DNA of 64,000 bases from Cuneatibacter sp. NSJ-177 (GTDB taxonomy: Bacteria > Bacillota > Clostridia > Lachnospirales > Lachnospiraceae). The notes beneath the pieces were generated by a model. The model was not told the DNA's origin and ran no database searches. It saw only the letters and a list, made by a program, of their open reading frames with translations. The position numbers and the translations under genes are program-made. Below are positions 24,927 to 33,187 of the stretch, piece by piece. Position 1 is the first letter of the stretch. Each line of letters begins with the position of its first letter. The stretch is from positions 154,006 to 218,005 of the forward strand of contig NZ_JALIFO010000014.1 of NCBI RefSeq assembly GCF_022867805.1, given 5' to 3'.

Positions 24927-25506
24927 GGAGGATCCTCCCGTCAAAGGTAAACGCTTCCTTTTCCCCTTCCAGCAAGGAAGAGAAGGAATTGTCAATCAAA
25001 ATATTCTTCGTGGGAACGACTGCCTTCAAACCGCCGCCAAAGTCTTCTTCCGCGATCTCCAGCTCATGGCCGCCTTTTTCTTTGAGACGGCCGGCCAGCG
25101 ATTCATCGCCGCGGCCCAGGGTCAAAACCAGCTCGTCTTCGCCGGCAAAGGCTTTCGCCTCCTCAATTTTTTTCAGCAGGTACGCTTCATAATCCGGCGT
25201 CTCTCGGAACGCGTTCAGCTTATCGGCCACCTTGCCGAACAGCTTATCTTTCAACTGATCTTGCTTTTTGGAGAGCCGCCGCTTAATCCGCAGCTGCTCC
25301 GCCGAGAGAGCTTTGTTGACCTGGCGTTTCGCATTGTCCGCCTCAGCTTTCAGCTCCATCTCCGCCTGGCGGCGTTTCGCCTGACGATGCTCCTCCAGGG
25401 AAGCTTCCAACACCTGCTCATATTCTGTAACAGCACCTTCGGCCTCCTCCTTGGCATTTTCCACGGAGACCTCATAAAAATGCTGCAATTTTTCCTCGGT
25501 CGTCAA
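24919..25506 (-). CDS. atpE: V-type ATPase subunit E
   Basis: A 195-aa peripheral-stalk subunit. The N-terminal two-thirds is a long charged coiled coil (EEKLQHFYEVSVENAKEEAEGAVTEYEQVLEASLEEHRQAKRR), followed by the globular C-terminal domain that binds the head. I place the start at TTG 25506 (TTEEKLQHF), just after AGGTGG; a GTG three codons upstream (25515) is the alternative. It sits 41 nt after subunit F and pairs with the small coiled-coil subunit at 29392-29703. Confidence 0.9.
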   Translation of the reverse strand: MTTEEKLQHFYEVSVENAKEEAEGAVTEYEQVLEASLEEHRQAKRRQAEMELKAEADNAKRQVNKALSAEQLRIKRRLSKKQDQLKDKLFGKVADKLNAFRETPDYEAYLLKKIEEAKAFAGEDELVLTLGRGDESLAGRLKEKGGHELEIAEEDFGGGLKAVVPTKNILIDNSFSSLLEGEKEAFTFDGRILHG

Positions 25507-25547
25507 AGGAACCACCTACCTTCCTGATTCTTACTTACCATTACTTT

Positions 25548-25856
25548 TTAGAGCTTCAAACCGATTGCCTCATTGACATAGGAGGTAATGAAATCCGGAG
25601 CCCGCCCGGTTCCGTGACGGTCCGGGATCTCCACGATCAAAGGCAAGCGGTGGTGAAGCTTCACATCGTCGATCAGCTCCGGGAACTCCCGCCCGAACCG
25701 CTCCATCAGAAGAAGGATGCCCAGTTCCTTGTCCGCCAGCGCCTTTTCCAGCGCTGCGCGCAGTTCATCCCTGGTCCGGACGACCACGCCCTCCACGCCT
25801 GCCAGGCGCATCCCGGTCAAGGTATCTCCATTGTCGCTAATCAAAAACATCCTCAT
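25548..25856 (-). CDS. atpF: V-type ATPase subunit F
   Basis: A 102-aa central-stalk subunit with the Rossmann-like fold of the family: MRMFLISDNGDTLTGMRLAGVEGVVV, LADKELGILLLMERFGREFPELID and a C-terminal SYVNEAIGLKL. GGCGGGGCAGGCG precedes ATG 25856. It lies between subunit K and subunit E in the operon and binds subunit D. Confidence 0.94.
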   Translation of the reverse strand: MRMFLISDNGDTLTGMRLAGVEGVVVRTRDELRAALEKALADKELGILLLMERFGREFPELIDDVKLHHRLPLIVEIPDRHGTGRAPDFITSYVNEAIGLKL

Positions 25857-25872
25857 CGCCTGCCCCGCCTTC

Positions 25873-26313
25873 TTAACCCAGTTTACCGAGAATCATGAAG
25901 GAAATAATCAATCCGTACAGCGCCACGCCTTCTGCCAGGCCGACGAAGATCAACGATTTACCAAGTACCGACTGATCTTCGCTGATCGCGCCCAAAGCCG
26001 CGCTGGCTGCGCTGGCCACGGCGATACCGCCGCCGATACAAGAAAGGCCGGTAACCAATGCCGCCGCAATATAGCCCAGTCCGGTGGCAAGGCCCGCGCT
26101 TTCCGCTGCGCCCGCTTCCGCCATCACCGGAGCGCCGCCGCCAAACAAAACGACTGCCGCAATCAAGAGCGTGCCGAAAAATAGAAATACATTGGTCCCA
26201 AGTGCCGCTTTATAGCGTCCCTTTGTGCGCCGTCCGCCCAAAAAAACTCCAAAAGGAATCAAAATGCTGAATACCAGCGCCACCGCGAGCGTAACCATAG
26301 CTAATGTTGTCAT
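25873..26313 (-). CDS. atpK: V-type ATPase subunit K (proteolipid)
   Basis: A 146-aa membrane rotor subunit with four predicted helices in two hairpins. The ion-binding carboxylate is the Glu in SLIFVGLAEGVALYGLIISFMIL of the last helix. The third helix is GYIAAALVTGLSCIGGGIAVASAASAALGAI. The glutamine-rich pocket of the Enterococcus hirae sodium-pumping K subunit is not obvious, so proton or sodium use cannot be assigned. It follows the subunit I gene by 11 nt. Confidence 0.95.
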   Translation of the reverse strand: MTTLAMVTLAVALVFSILIPFGVFLGGRRTKGRYKAALGTNVFLFFGTLLIAAVVLFGGGAPVMAEAGAAESAGLATGLGYIAAALVTGLSCIGGGIAVASAASAALGAISEDQSVLGKSLIFVGLAEGVALYGLIISFMILGKLG

Positions 26314-26324
26314 GACAATACCTC

Positions 26325-28331
26325 CTAAATATTCTCTCTCTCTCTATTTTTTCCTTTACCCTGTATATTCAATGTTCCGCCGCTGCCCCGGATCTTGCTC
26401 CGGTACAGGAACGGGACAAATTCTTTTCCGGTGCCTTTGTAGAAGCGGCTGAACATCTCATAGTATTCCAGACGCAGCACCTGAATTCCAACAATCAGCC
26501 CTTCCAGGCCACAGACAAAGATATTGCCCAACACCACAACCAGCCAGTTGGGGGATCCCCCGTTTTCCGCGCCGGCCAGCGTCAGCACCACGCTCATCAT
26601 AGCCGCATGGCTGACCGCAAAGGCGCCGATACGGACGAATGACAGCGTGTTGGAAAAATAGCTGAGCAGAACTTCAAAAAGTTCGAAGAAGCCCTGCACC
26701 ACAAACATGACCTTGCCGCCCTCCATCTTATCCTTTTTCTTCTCCACCAGAGCCGTCAGCGGCTCTTTCAAAAAGATCAAAAGGAGCGGAACGCCGAACA
26801 TCAATAAGAGGACGATCGCACCCGGCATCGTGTGTCCGGTCATCATCAAAACAATGGCGACCGCCGCCGAACCGTAAAACACCAGCCCGGCCAGCGCATT
26901 GGTGTCAAACCAGATATTTTCCGGATCCCTGGCTTTGATCCCGTTTACAATGTGGAACACCATGGCCAGCAAAATCAGGCCCATGCCGAAGCCGATGGCT
27001 ACGATAAACACCGTGTTCAGCTGTCCGACAAAGGGCACATCCATCATGGCGTTCATCGGCCGCAGCCAGACCGGATCCAGCGTCTCAAAGCCGAACACGC
27101 TGCCGAACAGGAACCCGAATATCGTGGAAAAGATCCCCGCCGTGCCGATGATGGCGGCCAGATCCATCTTTTTAAAGTGATAGAGCAAAAAGCCTCCTAC
27201 CGCCAGGCAGAGCCCCTGACCTACGTCGCCGAACATGGCGCCGAAGATAAAGGTGTAGGTGATTGCCACGAAGATCGTGGGATCCATCTCCCGGTAATCC
27301 GGCAGCCCATACATCCGCACAAACATTTCGAAAGGCTTGAAAATCTTCGGATTTCGCAGCTTGGTCGGCGGTTTGCAATGGATGTTGTTCTTATCGTCCT
27401 CGATGATGCAGAACAGCCGGTCGTCGTTTTCCACTTCCTTCTGGAACTGGAGCGCATCCTTTTCCGCCATCCAGCCGCAGAGTACGTAAAAAGTATCGCG
27501 CTTCTCTTTTACGCAGGCAGCCACCTTCCGGACATCGAAGTTGACGGACAGGGCATTCAGACATTCTCTGGCCGAGATCACTTTCCGCGCTTCCGTGTGG
27601 AGGATTCCCACCGCCTCGTTCTTGCATTCCTGAACCTGTCGGACGACCTCTTTCAGCTTTGACTCCAATTCCACATAGGCGTCCTCCGGCGTCCCCTTGT
27701 ACTCGTCGTACTGCTCGGAGATAAAAAGCCGCTCAAAGTGCATGGAGGACAGGACCGCATCCACCTTATCAATCTGTGTCCGTGGGGCAAAATACACACC
27801 CCAGACAAAATTCTCATCCATGTAGCTTTTATAGAAAACCGTATCCACGCTGTCGTAGACATATTGCTCGAAATTGCTGTAAAACTCCCGGCCGATCCGG
27901 CCAAACCGGCACCGGATAAACCGGAAGTTCAGGATCACCCTCATGGTCTCCGGCAGCCCCCGGAACGGGGTCAGCGTCCGCAGTTCTTTTTCTAAATCCG
28001 CCTTCTGTGCTTCCAGCTCGGCCCGCCTGCTATCCGTTTCCAGCAGCCTCTCCTCCAGATTCTGGATCAGGGAGAGGGCCTCCTCCACCGACATCTGCTC
28101 CGGCTCTTCTTTCTCCGCCTCCGGCCCCAGGGAACGGACAAAGTCATTGGCCTTGCCCAAGGCGTCCCGGTAAGGGTTGGCCTGGATGTAAGGGGACAGA
28201 TGCTGAACTTCGGTTAACTGAGCCAGCGCATTTTCCAGATGGATTTCATATTTGGATAAATACTGATTCACCACCCGGTCGATGTCCTCCTTGGGACCAG
28301 TGATGCTCAAGAATTTCATTTTAACAATCAT
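26325..28331 (-). CDS. atpI: V-type ATPase subunit I
   Basis: A 668-aa membrane stator subunit (the bacterial 'a' subunit). The N-terminal cytoplasmic half is coiled-coil and binds peripheral stalks. The C-terminal half has about seven or eight membrane helices, including PTIFVAITYTFIFGAMFGDVGQGL and FSNTLSFVRIGAFAVSHAAMMSVV, which contains the conserved arginine of the ion path. GGGAGGGCAGCA precedes ATG 28331. It is normal in length and lies between subunit C and the proteolipid. Confidence 0.96.
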   Translation of the reverse strand: MIVKMKFLSITGPKEDIDRVVNQYLSKYEIHLENALAQLTEVQHLSPYIQANPYRDALGKANDFVRSLGPEAEKEEPEQMSVEEALSLIQNLEERLLETDSRRAELEAQKADLEKELRTLTPFRGLPETMRVILNFRFIRCRFGRIGREFYSNFEQYVYDSVDTVFYKSYMDENFVWGVYFAPRTQIDKVDAVLSSMHFERLFISEQYDEYKGTPEDAYVELESKLKEVVRQVQECKNEAVGILHTEARKVISARECLNALSVNFDVRKVAACVKEKRDTFYVLCGWMAEKDALQFQKEVENDDRLFCIIEDDKNNIHCKPPTKLRNPKIFKPFEMFVRMYGLPDYREMDPTIFVAITYTFIFGAMFGDVGQGLCLAVGGFLLYHFKKMDLAAIIGTAGIFSTIFGFLFGSVFGFETLDPVWLRPMNAMMDVPFVGQLNTVFIVAIGFGMGLILLAMVFHIVNGIKARDPENIWFDTNALAGLVFYGSAAVAIVLMMTGHTMPGAIVLLLMFGVPLLLIFLKEPLTALVEKKKDKMEGGKVMFVVQGFFELFEVLLSYFSNTLSFVRIGAFAVSHAAMMSVVLTLAGAENGGSPNWLVVVLGNIFVCGLEGLIVGIQVLRLEYYEMFSRFYKGTGKEFVPFLYRSKIRGSGGTLNIQGKGKNRERENI

Positions 28332-28343
28332 TGCTGCCCTCCC

Positions 28344-29387
28344 TTAGTTCTTCATCACATACTGGATGGTCTCTTCCGGGCGGATCCCGTAGCGGACACA
28401 CTCCACCGCTGTGGTCAGGCGGTTGATCTCATGCTCTTTATGGTAGAGGTAGGAATACATCACCGCAACAGAATGCGGGTGTTTCCTTGCCTCTTTCTCC
28501 AGAATATTCCGGAGGATGTACACATACGCTTCCTCCAGGCTTTCCGGATCCATCTCATCCCGGAACTTCGCATAGTAAGACTGGTACAGGAGGTTTTTCA
28601 GCTCGTCGATGCTCTCCGCCTCCACCATCCGCTTTACCTCATCCTTCCGGAGCTTATACCGGACCGGAATCAACAGCGGATAAATCTGGTTGGGAGTCAT
28701 CTGGTAATACTTTTTTGAGCGGTAGATCCAGTTCAAATTCAGCATATCGAATTTCCGCCCGTAAGCCATTGTAACCTCTTCTAAATCAAGCCCCTTGAAG
28801 AGCTTATTTTTTAATTTCCAGATCTGGGTAAAATAGTGCTGATCCAGCGCCATTCCATAGTCAAAAATCAACGGATGGACCGTACTGCTTTTCATCTGGC
28901 TCAGGAGGCTGTAATACTCGCTTCCCCTTAAGTTTTCGATGAATTCATCCATCGTGGAGGAGTGCATCAGCTTTTCCAAATTTAATTTGGAGTGGCGCCC
29001 AAAGAATTCCGAAAACAAGGATAGATCCAGCACCACATCCCGGTGGTCAAAAATATTATTCATGCACTGCTTCATCGCCACAATCTCATAGCGCTTGAAA
29101 TACAGGTCGAGAAACTTCCTCTGTTCCGGATTTGCAAAGTGATAAATCCGTGCAAAATCCTGGTAGATCGTCCTGCGGAGCAGATGCTCCACCTCGTTCC
29201 GGCGCAGTTTTCCTTCATCTACCTCGGCCCAGAGCCTGCGAAAACCGGGCTGCTGCTTCAGATAGGCCACCACCTGCGGGACGGTGAGCATCTCCGAAAT
29301 TTCCCGGAACTGGGACTCCTTCATCAGACGGCTCTCCATCGCCCGAATCTTCGTGGTCAGGCCACTGTAGGATAATAATGTTCCCAT
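28344..29387 (-). CDS. atpC: V-type ATPase subunit C (d-type)
   Basis: A 347-aa soluble funnel-shaped subunit that couples the central stalk to the proteolipid ring. Helical repeats include FREISEMLTVPQVVAYLKQQPGF, LLRRTIYQDFARIYHFANPEQRKFLDLYFKRYEI and NILEKEARKHPHSVAVMYSYLYHKEHEINRLTTAVECVRYGI, which is the characteristic C-terminal part. It lies 4 nt after the small coiled-coil subunit and 12 nt before subunit I. Confidence 0.95.
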   Translation of the reverse strand: MGTLLSYSGLTTKIRAMESRLMKESQFREISEMLTVPQVVAYLKQQPGFRRLWAEVDEGKLRRNEVEHLLRRTIYQDFARIYHFANPEQRKFLDLYFKRYEIVAMKQCMNNIFDHRDVVLDLSLFSEFFGRHSKLNLEKLMHSSTMDEFIENLRGSEYYSLLSQMKSSTVHPLIFDYGMALDQHYFTQIWKLKNKLFKGLDLEEVTMAYGRKFDMLNLNWIYRSKKYYQMTPNQIYPLLIPVRYKLRKDEVKRMVEAESIDELKNLLYQSYYAKFRDEMDPESLEEAYVYILRNILEKEARKHPHSVAVMYSYLYHKEHEINRLTTAVECVRYGIRPEETIQYVMKN

Positions 29388-29391
29388 CTCT

Positions 29392-29703
29392 TCACATCCC
29401 TAATATTTTCGCGCAGATCTCATCGGCCATCTCATCCTGCCTTGCGTCAAAATCCGTCTCCATCCGCTCCATCACTTTTTCCACATTTTCCTGGAGTTTC
29501 ATGATTTCAGCCGACTTTCCGTCCTCCAGCTTCTGACGGATCTCAGCCAGCTTCCGTCCGGTCTCTTCTTCCAGCCTTGCGTCAAAAGCCTTTTTTTCAG
29601 CTTCTTTCTGGCGGGCGATCTCCTTCTTTCTGGCAATCACTGCCTCCATGATTTTTGAAGCGATCGTCTCAATCTCCGACAATTTATTGATCACATTCTC
29701 CAT
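29392..29703 (-). CDS. V-type ATPase peripheral-stalk subunit (G/H-like coiled coil)
   Basis: A 103-aa, almost wholly coiled-coil protein starting MENVINKLSEIETIASKIMEAV and rich in Lys, Glu and Ala. It fits the G/H (AhaH-like) partner of subunit E, and its place as first gene of the operon supports this. I chose ATG 29703 after AGGCGG; the open frame begins 19 codons upstream without a ribosome site. Confidence 0.85.
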   Translation of the reverse strand: MENVINKLSEIETIASKIMEAVIARKKEIARQKEAEKKAFDARLEEETGRKLAEIRQKLEDGKSAEIMKLQENVEKVMERMETDFDARQDEMADEICAKILGM

Positions 29704-29864
29704 TTGACTGTTCCGCCTGCCTTTCTCTCCGGGAACCCCGGTCTGATTTAACTTTATCATACACCTTTTTCACAAAAAAGGAAGAATATTTTTCCCCCTC
29801 TCTTTTTTGGTAACTGAAGAAAAAATGAAATTTTCATAAAAAACATAGGAAAACGGAGTCTTTT

Positions 29865-29972
29865 TCACCTTTCCAGCCATGCGCTAAGATCTCGTTCAAA
29901 TTTTGTCAACCGGTTGAGCTTCCAACAGTACGCCTCGATCTCCCTGAAATCCCTCTTTTTCTCACCATCCAT
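29865..29972 (-). CDS. Possible 35-aa small protein upstream of the ATPase operon
   Basis: A short frame (MDGEKKRDFREIEAYCWKLN...ending in WLER) begins at ATG 29972 with AAAGGGAGG directly before it, but with only about 3 nt spacing. It is charged and aromatic and has no signal or membrane helix. It lies 162 nt upstream of the first ATPase subunit gene on the same strand. I do not recognise it; it could also be chance. The rest of the 29704-30125 gap is AT-rich and shows nothing else I can name. Confidence 0.3.
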   Translation of the reverse strand: MDGEKKRDFREIEAYCWKLNRLTKFERDLSAWLER

Positions 29973-30125
29973 TGGCCTCCCTTTCCTTTGTCGATCCGCA
30001 AACAGGTCTTTTTCGACACCATTCTTCCTGTGGCGTTCTTTTTACTCATTCATAAATTTTCTTCTATATTATTCTACCACTTACTTTTCTTAACGTCATT
30101 TTTACACTTTATCATCCGTTAACTA

Positions 30126-30154
30126 TTGACTTTTATCAATTAATCCTCTATAAT
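30126..30154 (+). promoter_or_regulatory. Strong sigma-A promoter of the KamA-like gene
   Basis: TTGACT (30126-30131) and TATAAT (30149-30154) are 17 nt apart. The predicted start near 30161 leaves a leader of about 270 nt before ATG 30430. Confidence 0.8.
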
Positions 30155-30182
30155 TGCATTGTAAACAATTGATAAATATCAA
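30126..30182 (+). promoter_or_regulatory. Two 14-bp dyads flanking the KamA-like promoter (candidate operators)
   Basis: TTGATAAATATCAA at 30169-30182 is a perfect dyad just after the start site. TTGACTTTTATCAA at 30126-30139 is a near copy over the -35 box. Their centres are 43 bp apart, about four helix turns. The MarR-type gene downstream (31711-32154) is the obvious candidate binder; this is inference. Confidence 0.5.
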
Positions 30183-30429
30183 TTTCTATGAATTCATCCT
30201 CACGTATTCCGATCGTCTTACCAGAATGAATTTCTTCCTATTATTATATTTTAACCATTTTATCCTTCCCCCATGTCGGATAATCAAAATGTCTCATCTC
30301 GGAAGTTCCTTCCGGGATGGTTCTTATTTCATTTTCCCCGGCCGCAGATCCGGCCCAAAACGTCACAGCCATCTTTTACGATGGCCAACACCGGAAACCA
30401 GTTGTACAAACAGTAAAAGGAGGTAACTT
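30161..30429 (+). promoter_or_regulatory. Long structured 5' leader of the KamA-like gene
   Basis: About 270 nt without a gene. It contains a hairpin GCCATC-TTTTAC-GATGGC at 30368-30385, about 30 nt before the ribosome site, and an AATTCAT/ATGAATT inverted repeat near 30190-30232. No known riboswitch class is recognised. Leader-based control is possible. Confidence 0.4.
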
Positions 30430-31554
30430 ATGGGTTGGCAAAATATGTTAAGAGAGAGCAGTACCCAGGCAGAAGAGTTGGCTGCAGCGATGAATCTCAG
30501 CGAACAGGACGTACAGGCGATGAATGAAATTTTGGATAAATATCCGATGAAGATTCCGGAGTATTACCGGTCCCTGATTGATTTTTCCGATCCGCAGGAT
30601 CCCATCCGGAAAATGGCCATCCCGGAGGTTTCCGAGTTTCAATGCGAGGGTACCGAGGATACCAGCGGGGAGTGTTCCAACACGGTAATCCAAGGAATGC
30701 AGCATAAATACGGGCAGACCGCGCTGATTCTTTCCACCAATCAATGCGCGATGTACTGCCGCCACTGTTTCCGCAAGCGGATGGTCGGCTCCTCCAGCGA
30801 TGAAATCGCGTCCCAGCTGGGCGAGATGGCCGACTATGTGTCCCGCCACCAGGAGATCACCAATATCCTGATTTCCGGCGGTGATTCCTTCTTAAACAGC
30901 ACAGCAGTTATCCGGAAATACCTGGAAATTTTTACCCAGATTGATCACCTGGATTTCATCCGCTTTGGAACCCGCGTGCCGGTGGTGCTGCCGCAGCGCA
31001 TCACGGAAGACCAGGAGCTTCTGGACTGCCTGGAACAATACTCCGCCAAAAAGCAGCTCTTCGTCATCACGCAGTTTAATCATCCAAAGGAGCTGACTTT
31101 GGAAGCCAAAAAAGCCATCGACGCGCTGCTAAAGCGGCGGATTGTGGTCCGGAATCAAACCGTGCTTTTAAAAGGGGTAAACGACGATCCTCAGGTCCTC
31201 GGTGAACTTTTCAGCAAATTGACGCGCTTTGGCGTGACGCCTTACTACATTTTCCAGTGCCGCCCGGCTCTGGGAGTAAAAAACCAGTTCCAGGTTCCTC
31301 TTCGAAGGGGATACGAAATCGTGGAAGCCGCAAAACAGATGCAAAATGGCCAAGGGAAATCCGTACGCTACTGCCTCTCCCACGTCACCGGCAAAATCGA
31401 GATTCTAGGCGGCATGCCCTCCGGCGAGATGCTGTTCAAATACCATCAGGCCAAATATTCCGAGGATGCTTCTCGTATTTTCACTGTGGATGTGGAGAAT
31501 GACCAATGCTGGCTGGACTTTGACGATCCCCACAAAGAAGCGGTCGTTGCATAG
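30430..31554 (+). CDS. KamA family radical SAM protein (lysine 2,3-aminomutase-like)
   Basis: A 374-aa radical SAM enzyme. The [4Fe-4S]/SAM motif is C106-AMY-C110-RH-C113 within CAMYCRHCFRKRMVG, as in lysine and glutamate 2,3-aminomutases, and LISGGDSFLN follows. The PGGGK segment holding the PLP lysine of classical aminomutases is not seen near the C-terminus; instead there is CLSHVTGKIEILGG with Lys322. It is about 40 aa shorter than typical KamA, so the reaction may differ. AAAAGGAGG precedes ATG 30430. It stands alone behind a strong promoter and a long leader, with a MarR gene downstream. It may act on lysine, glutamate or another amino acid. Confidence 0.85.
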   Translation: MGWQNMLRESSTQAEELAAAMNLSEQDVQAMNEILDKYPMKIPEYYRSLIDFSDPQDPIRKMAIPEVSEFQCEGTEDTSGECSNTVIQGMQHKYGQTALILSTNQCAMYCRHCFRKRMVGSSSDEIASQLGEMADYVSRHQEITNILISGGDSFLNSTAVIRKYLEIFTQIDHLDFIRFGTRVPVVLPQRITEDQELLDCLEQYSAKKQLFVITQFNHPKELTLEAKKAIDALLKRRIVVRNQTVLLKGVNDDPQVLGELFSKLTRFGVTPYYIFQCRPALGVKNQFQVPLRRGYEIVEAAKQMQNGQGKSVRYCLSHVTGKIEILGGMPSGEMLFKYHQAKYSEDASRIFTVDVENDQCWLDFDDPHKEAVVA

Positions 31555-31576
31555 ACATCATTTCCGCCGAAACCGA

Positions 31577-31605
31577 TTGACGGGATCCATTCCTGTTTGT
31601 ATAAT
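31577..31605 (+). promoter_or_regulatory. Sigma-A promoter of the marR-type gene
   Basis: TTGACG (31577-31582) and TATAAT (31600-31605) with exactly 17 nt between, 106 nt before ATG 31711. It allows separate expression of the regulator. Confidence 0.7.
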
Positions 31606-31710
31606 TGACATCGGTATGGGAGATTCTGCCGGTCCAATCAGGGCGGCAGTTGAATTGCTTCTTCTTTTCCCGTGACCATAATGTGCGCAAGCCGCATGGA
31701 GGGAGAAACT

Positions 31711-32154
31711 ATGAACGCGCCGACATATGACGATTCCGTGACAAATTCTATCCTGGAAGTGTTTCCGATCTGCCAGAAACTTGTTATGAACTCCGTCAAC
31801 CTGAAAGAACCGCGCCTGACGAAAACGCAGCTGTACATCCTGCTTTCCCTGATCGGAAAGCCCCGGCTCACCATGTCCCAGTTAGCCGCCTACATCGCCT
31901 CCTCCAAGGAGCAGGCCACCCGCGCCGTAGCGCCGCTGGTGGAGCACGGATATGTCGAGCGGGTCCACGATCCGGAAAACCGCACCCTGGTCTATATTCA
32001 GCTGACCGATGCAGGCAGGCATTTCCTTCAGACAGAAAAAGAACAGATCAGGCGGTCCTTGACCAACCGGATTTCTTCCCTGTCCGAAGACGACCGGGAA
32101 GAATTTCAAAAATCCGTCAGCACTACGCTGAGGATTTTAAAAAAACTGGAATAA
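31711..32154 (+). CDS. MarR family transcriptional regulator
   Basis: A 147-aa winged-helix regulator. The DNA-binding part is TKTQLYILLSLIGKPRLTMSQLAAYIASSKEQATRAVAPLVEHGYVERVHDPENRTLVYIQLTDAG, with the beta-wing DPENRTL. N- and C-terminal helices would form the dimer interface. GGAGGGAG precedes ATG 31711, so this start is preferred to an upstream in-frame ATG at 31672. It follows the KamA-like gene on the same strand and ends just before a strong terminator. It probably controls itself or the KamA-like gene; its ligand is unknown. Confidence 0.92.
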   Translation: MNAPTYDDSVTNSILEVFPICQKLVMNSVNLKEPRLTKTQLYILLSLIGKPRLTMSQLAAYIASSKEQATRAVAPLVEHGYVERVHDPENRTLVYIQLTDAGRHFLQTEKEQIRRSLTNRISSLSEDDREEFQKSVSTTLRILKKLE

Positions 32155-32157
32155 AAG

Positions 32158-32200
32158 AATACCGTCCGGAAAAATTTCCGGACGGTATTCTTTTATTTTT
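32158..32200. terminator. Strong bidirectional terminator between marR and the second peptide importer
   Basis: A perfect stem (GAATACCGTCCGGAAA with its complement) is followed by CTTTTATTTTT on the plus strand and TTTTATT on the minus strand. It serves both convergent units. Confidence 0.95.
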
Positions 32201-32206
32201 AAGTCT

Positions 32207-33187
32207 TTAATGCAAATGGCAAGATACAAAATGTCCCGCCTCGATTTCTTTGCGTACCGGAACTTCTTCACGGCAACGATCGGTTGCGTAAGGGCACCGG
32301 TCGGTAAACTGACAGCATTCCTTGGGATTGATAGGACTGGGAATTTCCCCTTTAATGACGATCCGTTTTTTAGCCTTGGTCACCCGAGGATCGGCCACCG
32401 GGATGGCGGAAAGCAACGCCTGGGTGTAAGGATGTACCGGATGGGCATAAAGCTCATCCGCCGGTGCTTCCTCTACAATGGTCCCCAGATACATGACAAT
32501 TACGCGGTCGGAAATATATTTGACAACGCTTAAATCATGGGCGATAAAGAGATAAGTCAGCCCCAGCTCTTGCTGCAATTTCTTCAGCATGTTAATTACC
32601 TGCGCCTGAATCGACACGTCCAGGGCCGAGATCGGTTCATCGCAGACAATGAACTCCGGATCCACCGATAATGCGCGGGCAATACCGATCCGCTGTCTCT
32701 GACCGCCGGAAAACTCATGGCTGAAACGGTTCATATGCTCTTTATTCAGACCTACGCGGGCCAACAATGCTTCCGCCTTCTGCTGGCATTCTGCACTGGA
32801 CAATTTACTGTGATGCAGCTTCATCCCCTCGGTCACAATCTCTCCCACTGTCATACGGGGATTCAGCGAGGCGTAAGGATTCTGAAAAATCATCTGTACA
32901 TCCGAGTGAAACTTCATCCGTTCCTCTTTTGAGAAGGTCTGAATGTCCCGCCCCTTATAGTAGACGTGGCCAGAGGTAGGTGTGTAGAGATTGACCAGGC
33001 AACGTCCGGTGGTCGATTTCCCGCAGCCGGATTCGCCTACCAAACCAACCGTCTCCCCTTTATTTACGTTAAAGGTCACATGGTTCACAGCTTTCAGAGT
33101 TGCCTTCCGGGAGAGCTGAAAGAATTTACACAGATCGTCCGCCTGTATCAGCGGTTCGGGCGTTACCACTTTCTTTTCTTCGCTCAT
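32207..33187 (-). CDS. Oligopeptide ABC transporter ATP-binding protein (OppF type)
   Basis: A 326-aa ATPase with Walker A GESGCGKST, a normal signature FSGGQRQRIG, Walker B FIVCDEPISALD and the C-terminal oligopeptide extension with cysteines (CCQFTDRCPYATDRC). It is the last gene of the second peptide-import operon and overlaps the OppD gene by 4 nt. It is a paralogue of 503-1462 but with the standard signature motif. It would hydrolyse ATP at the cytoplasmic face of the importer. Confidence 0.95.
   Translation of the reverse strand: MSEEKKVVTPEPLIQADDLCKFFQLSRKATLKAVNHVTFNVNKGETVGLVGESGCGKSTTGRCLVNLYTPTSGHVYYKGRDIQTFSKEERMKFHSDVQMIFQNPYASLNPRMTVGEIVTEGMKLHHSKLSSAECQQKAEALLARVGLNKEHMNRFSHEFSGGQRQRIGIARALSVDPEFIVCDEPISALDVSIQAQVINMLKKLQQELGLTYLFIAHDLSVVKYISDRVIVMYLGTIVEEAPADELYAHPVHPYTQALLSAIPVADPRVTKAKKRIVIKGEIPSPINPKECCQFTDRCPYATDRCREEVPVRKEIEAGHFVSCHLH

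Noticed and set aside
29899..29934. TTGACA at the minus strand as promoter of the V-type ATPase operon
   Set aside because: The hexamer 17 nt downstream is TAGCGC, not a -10 box, and the sequence falls in the possible small frame.
30183..30429. Lysine riboswitch before the KamA-like gene
   Set aside because: The conserved lysine-aptamer junction sequences were not found; only simple hairpins are present.
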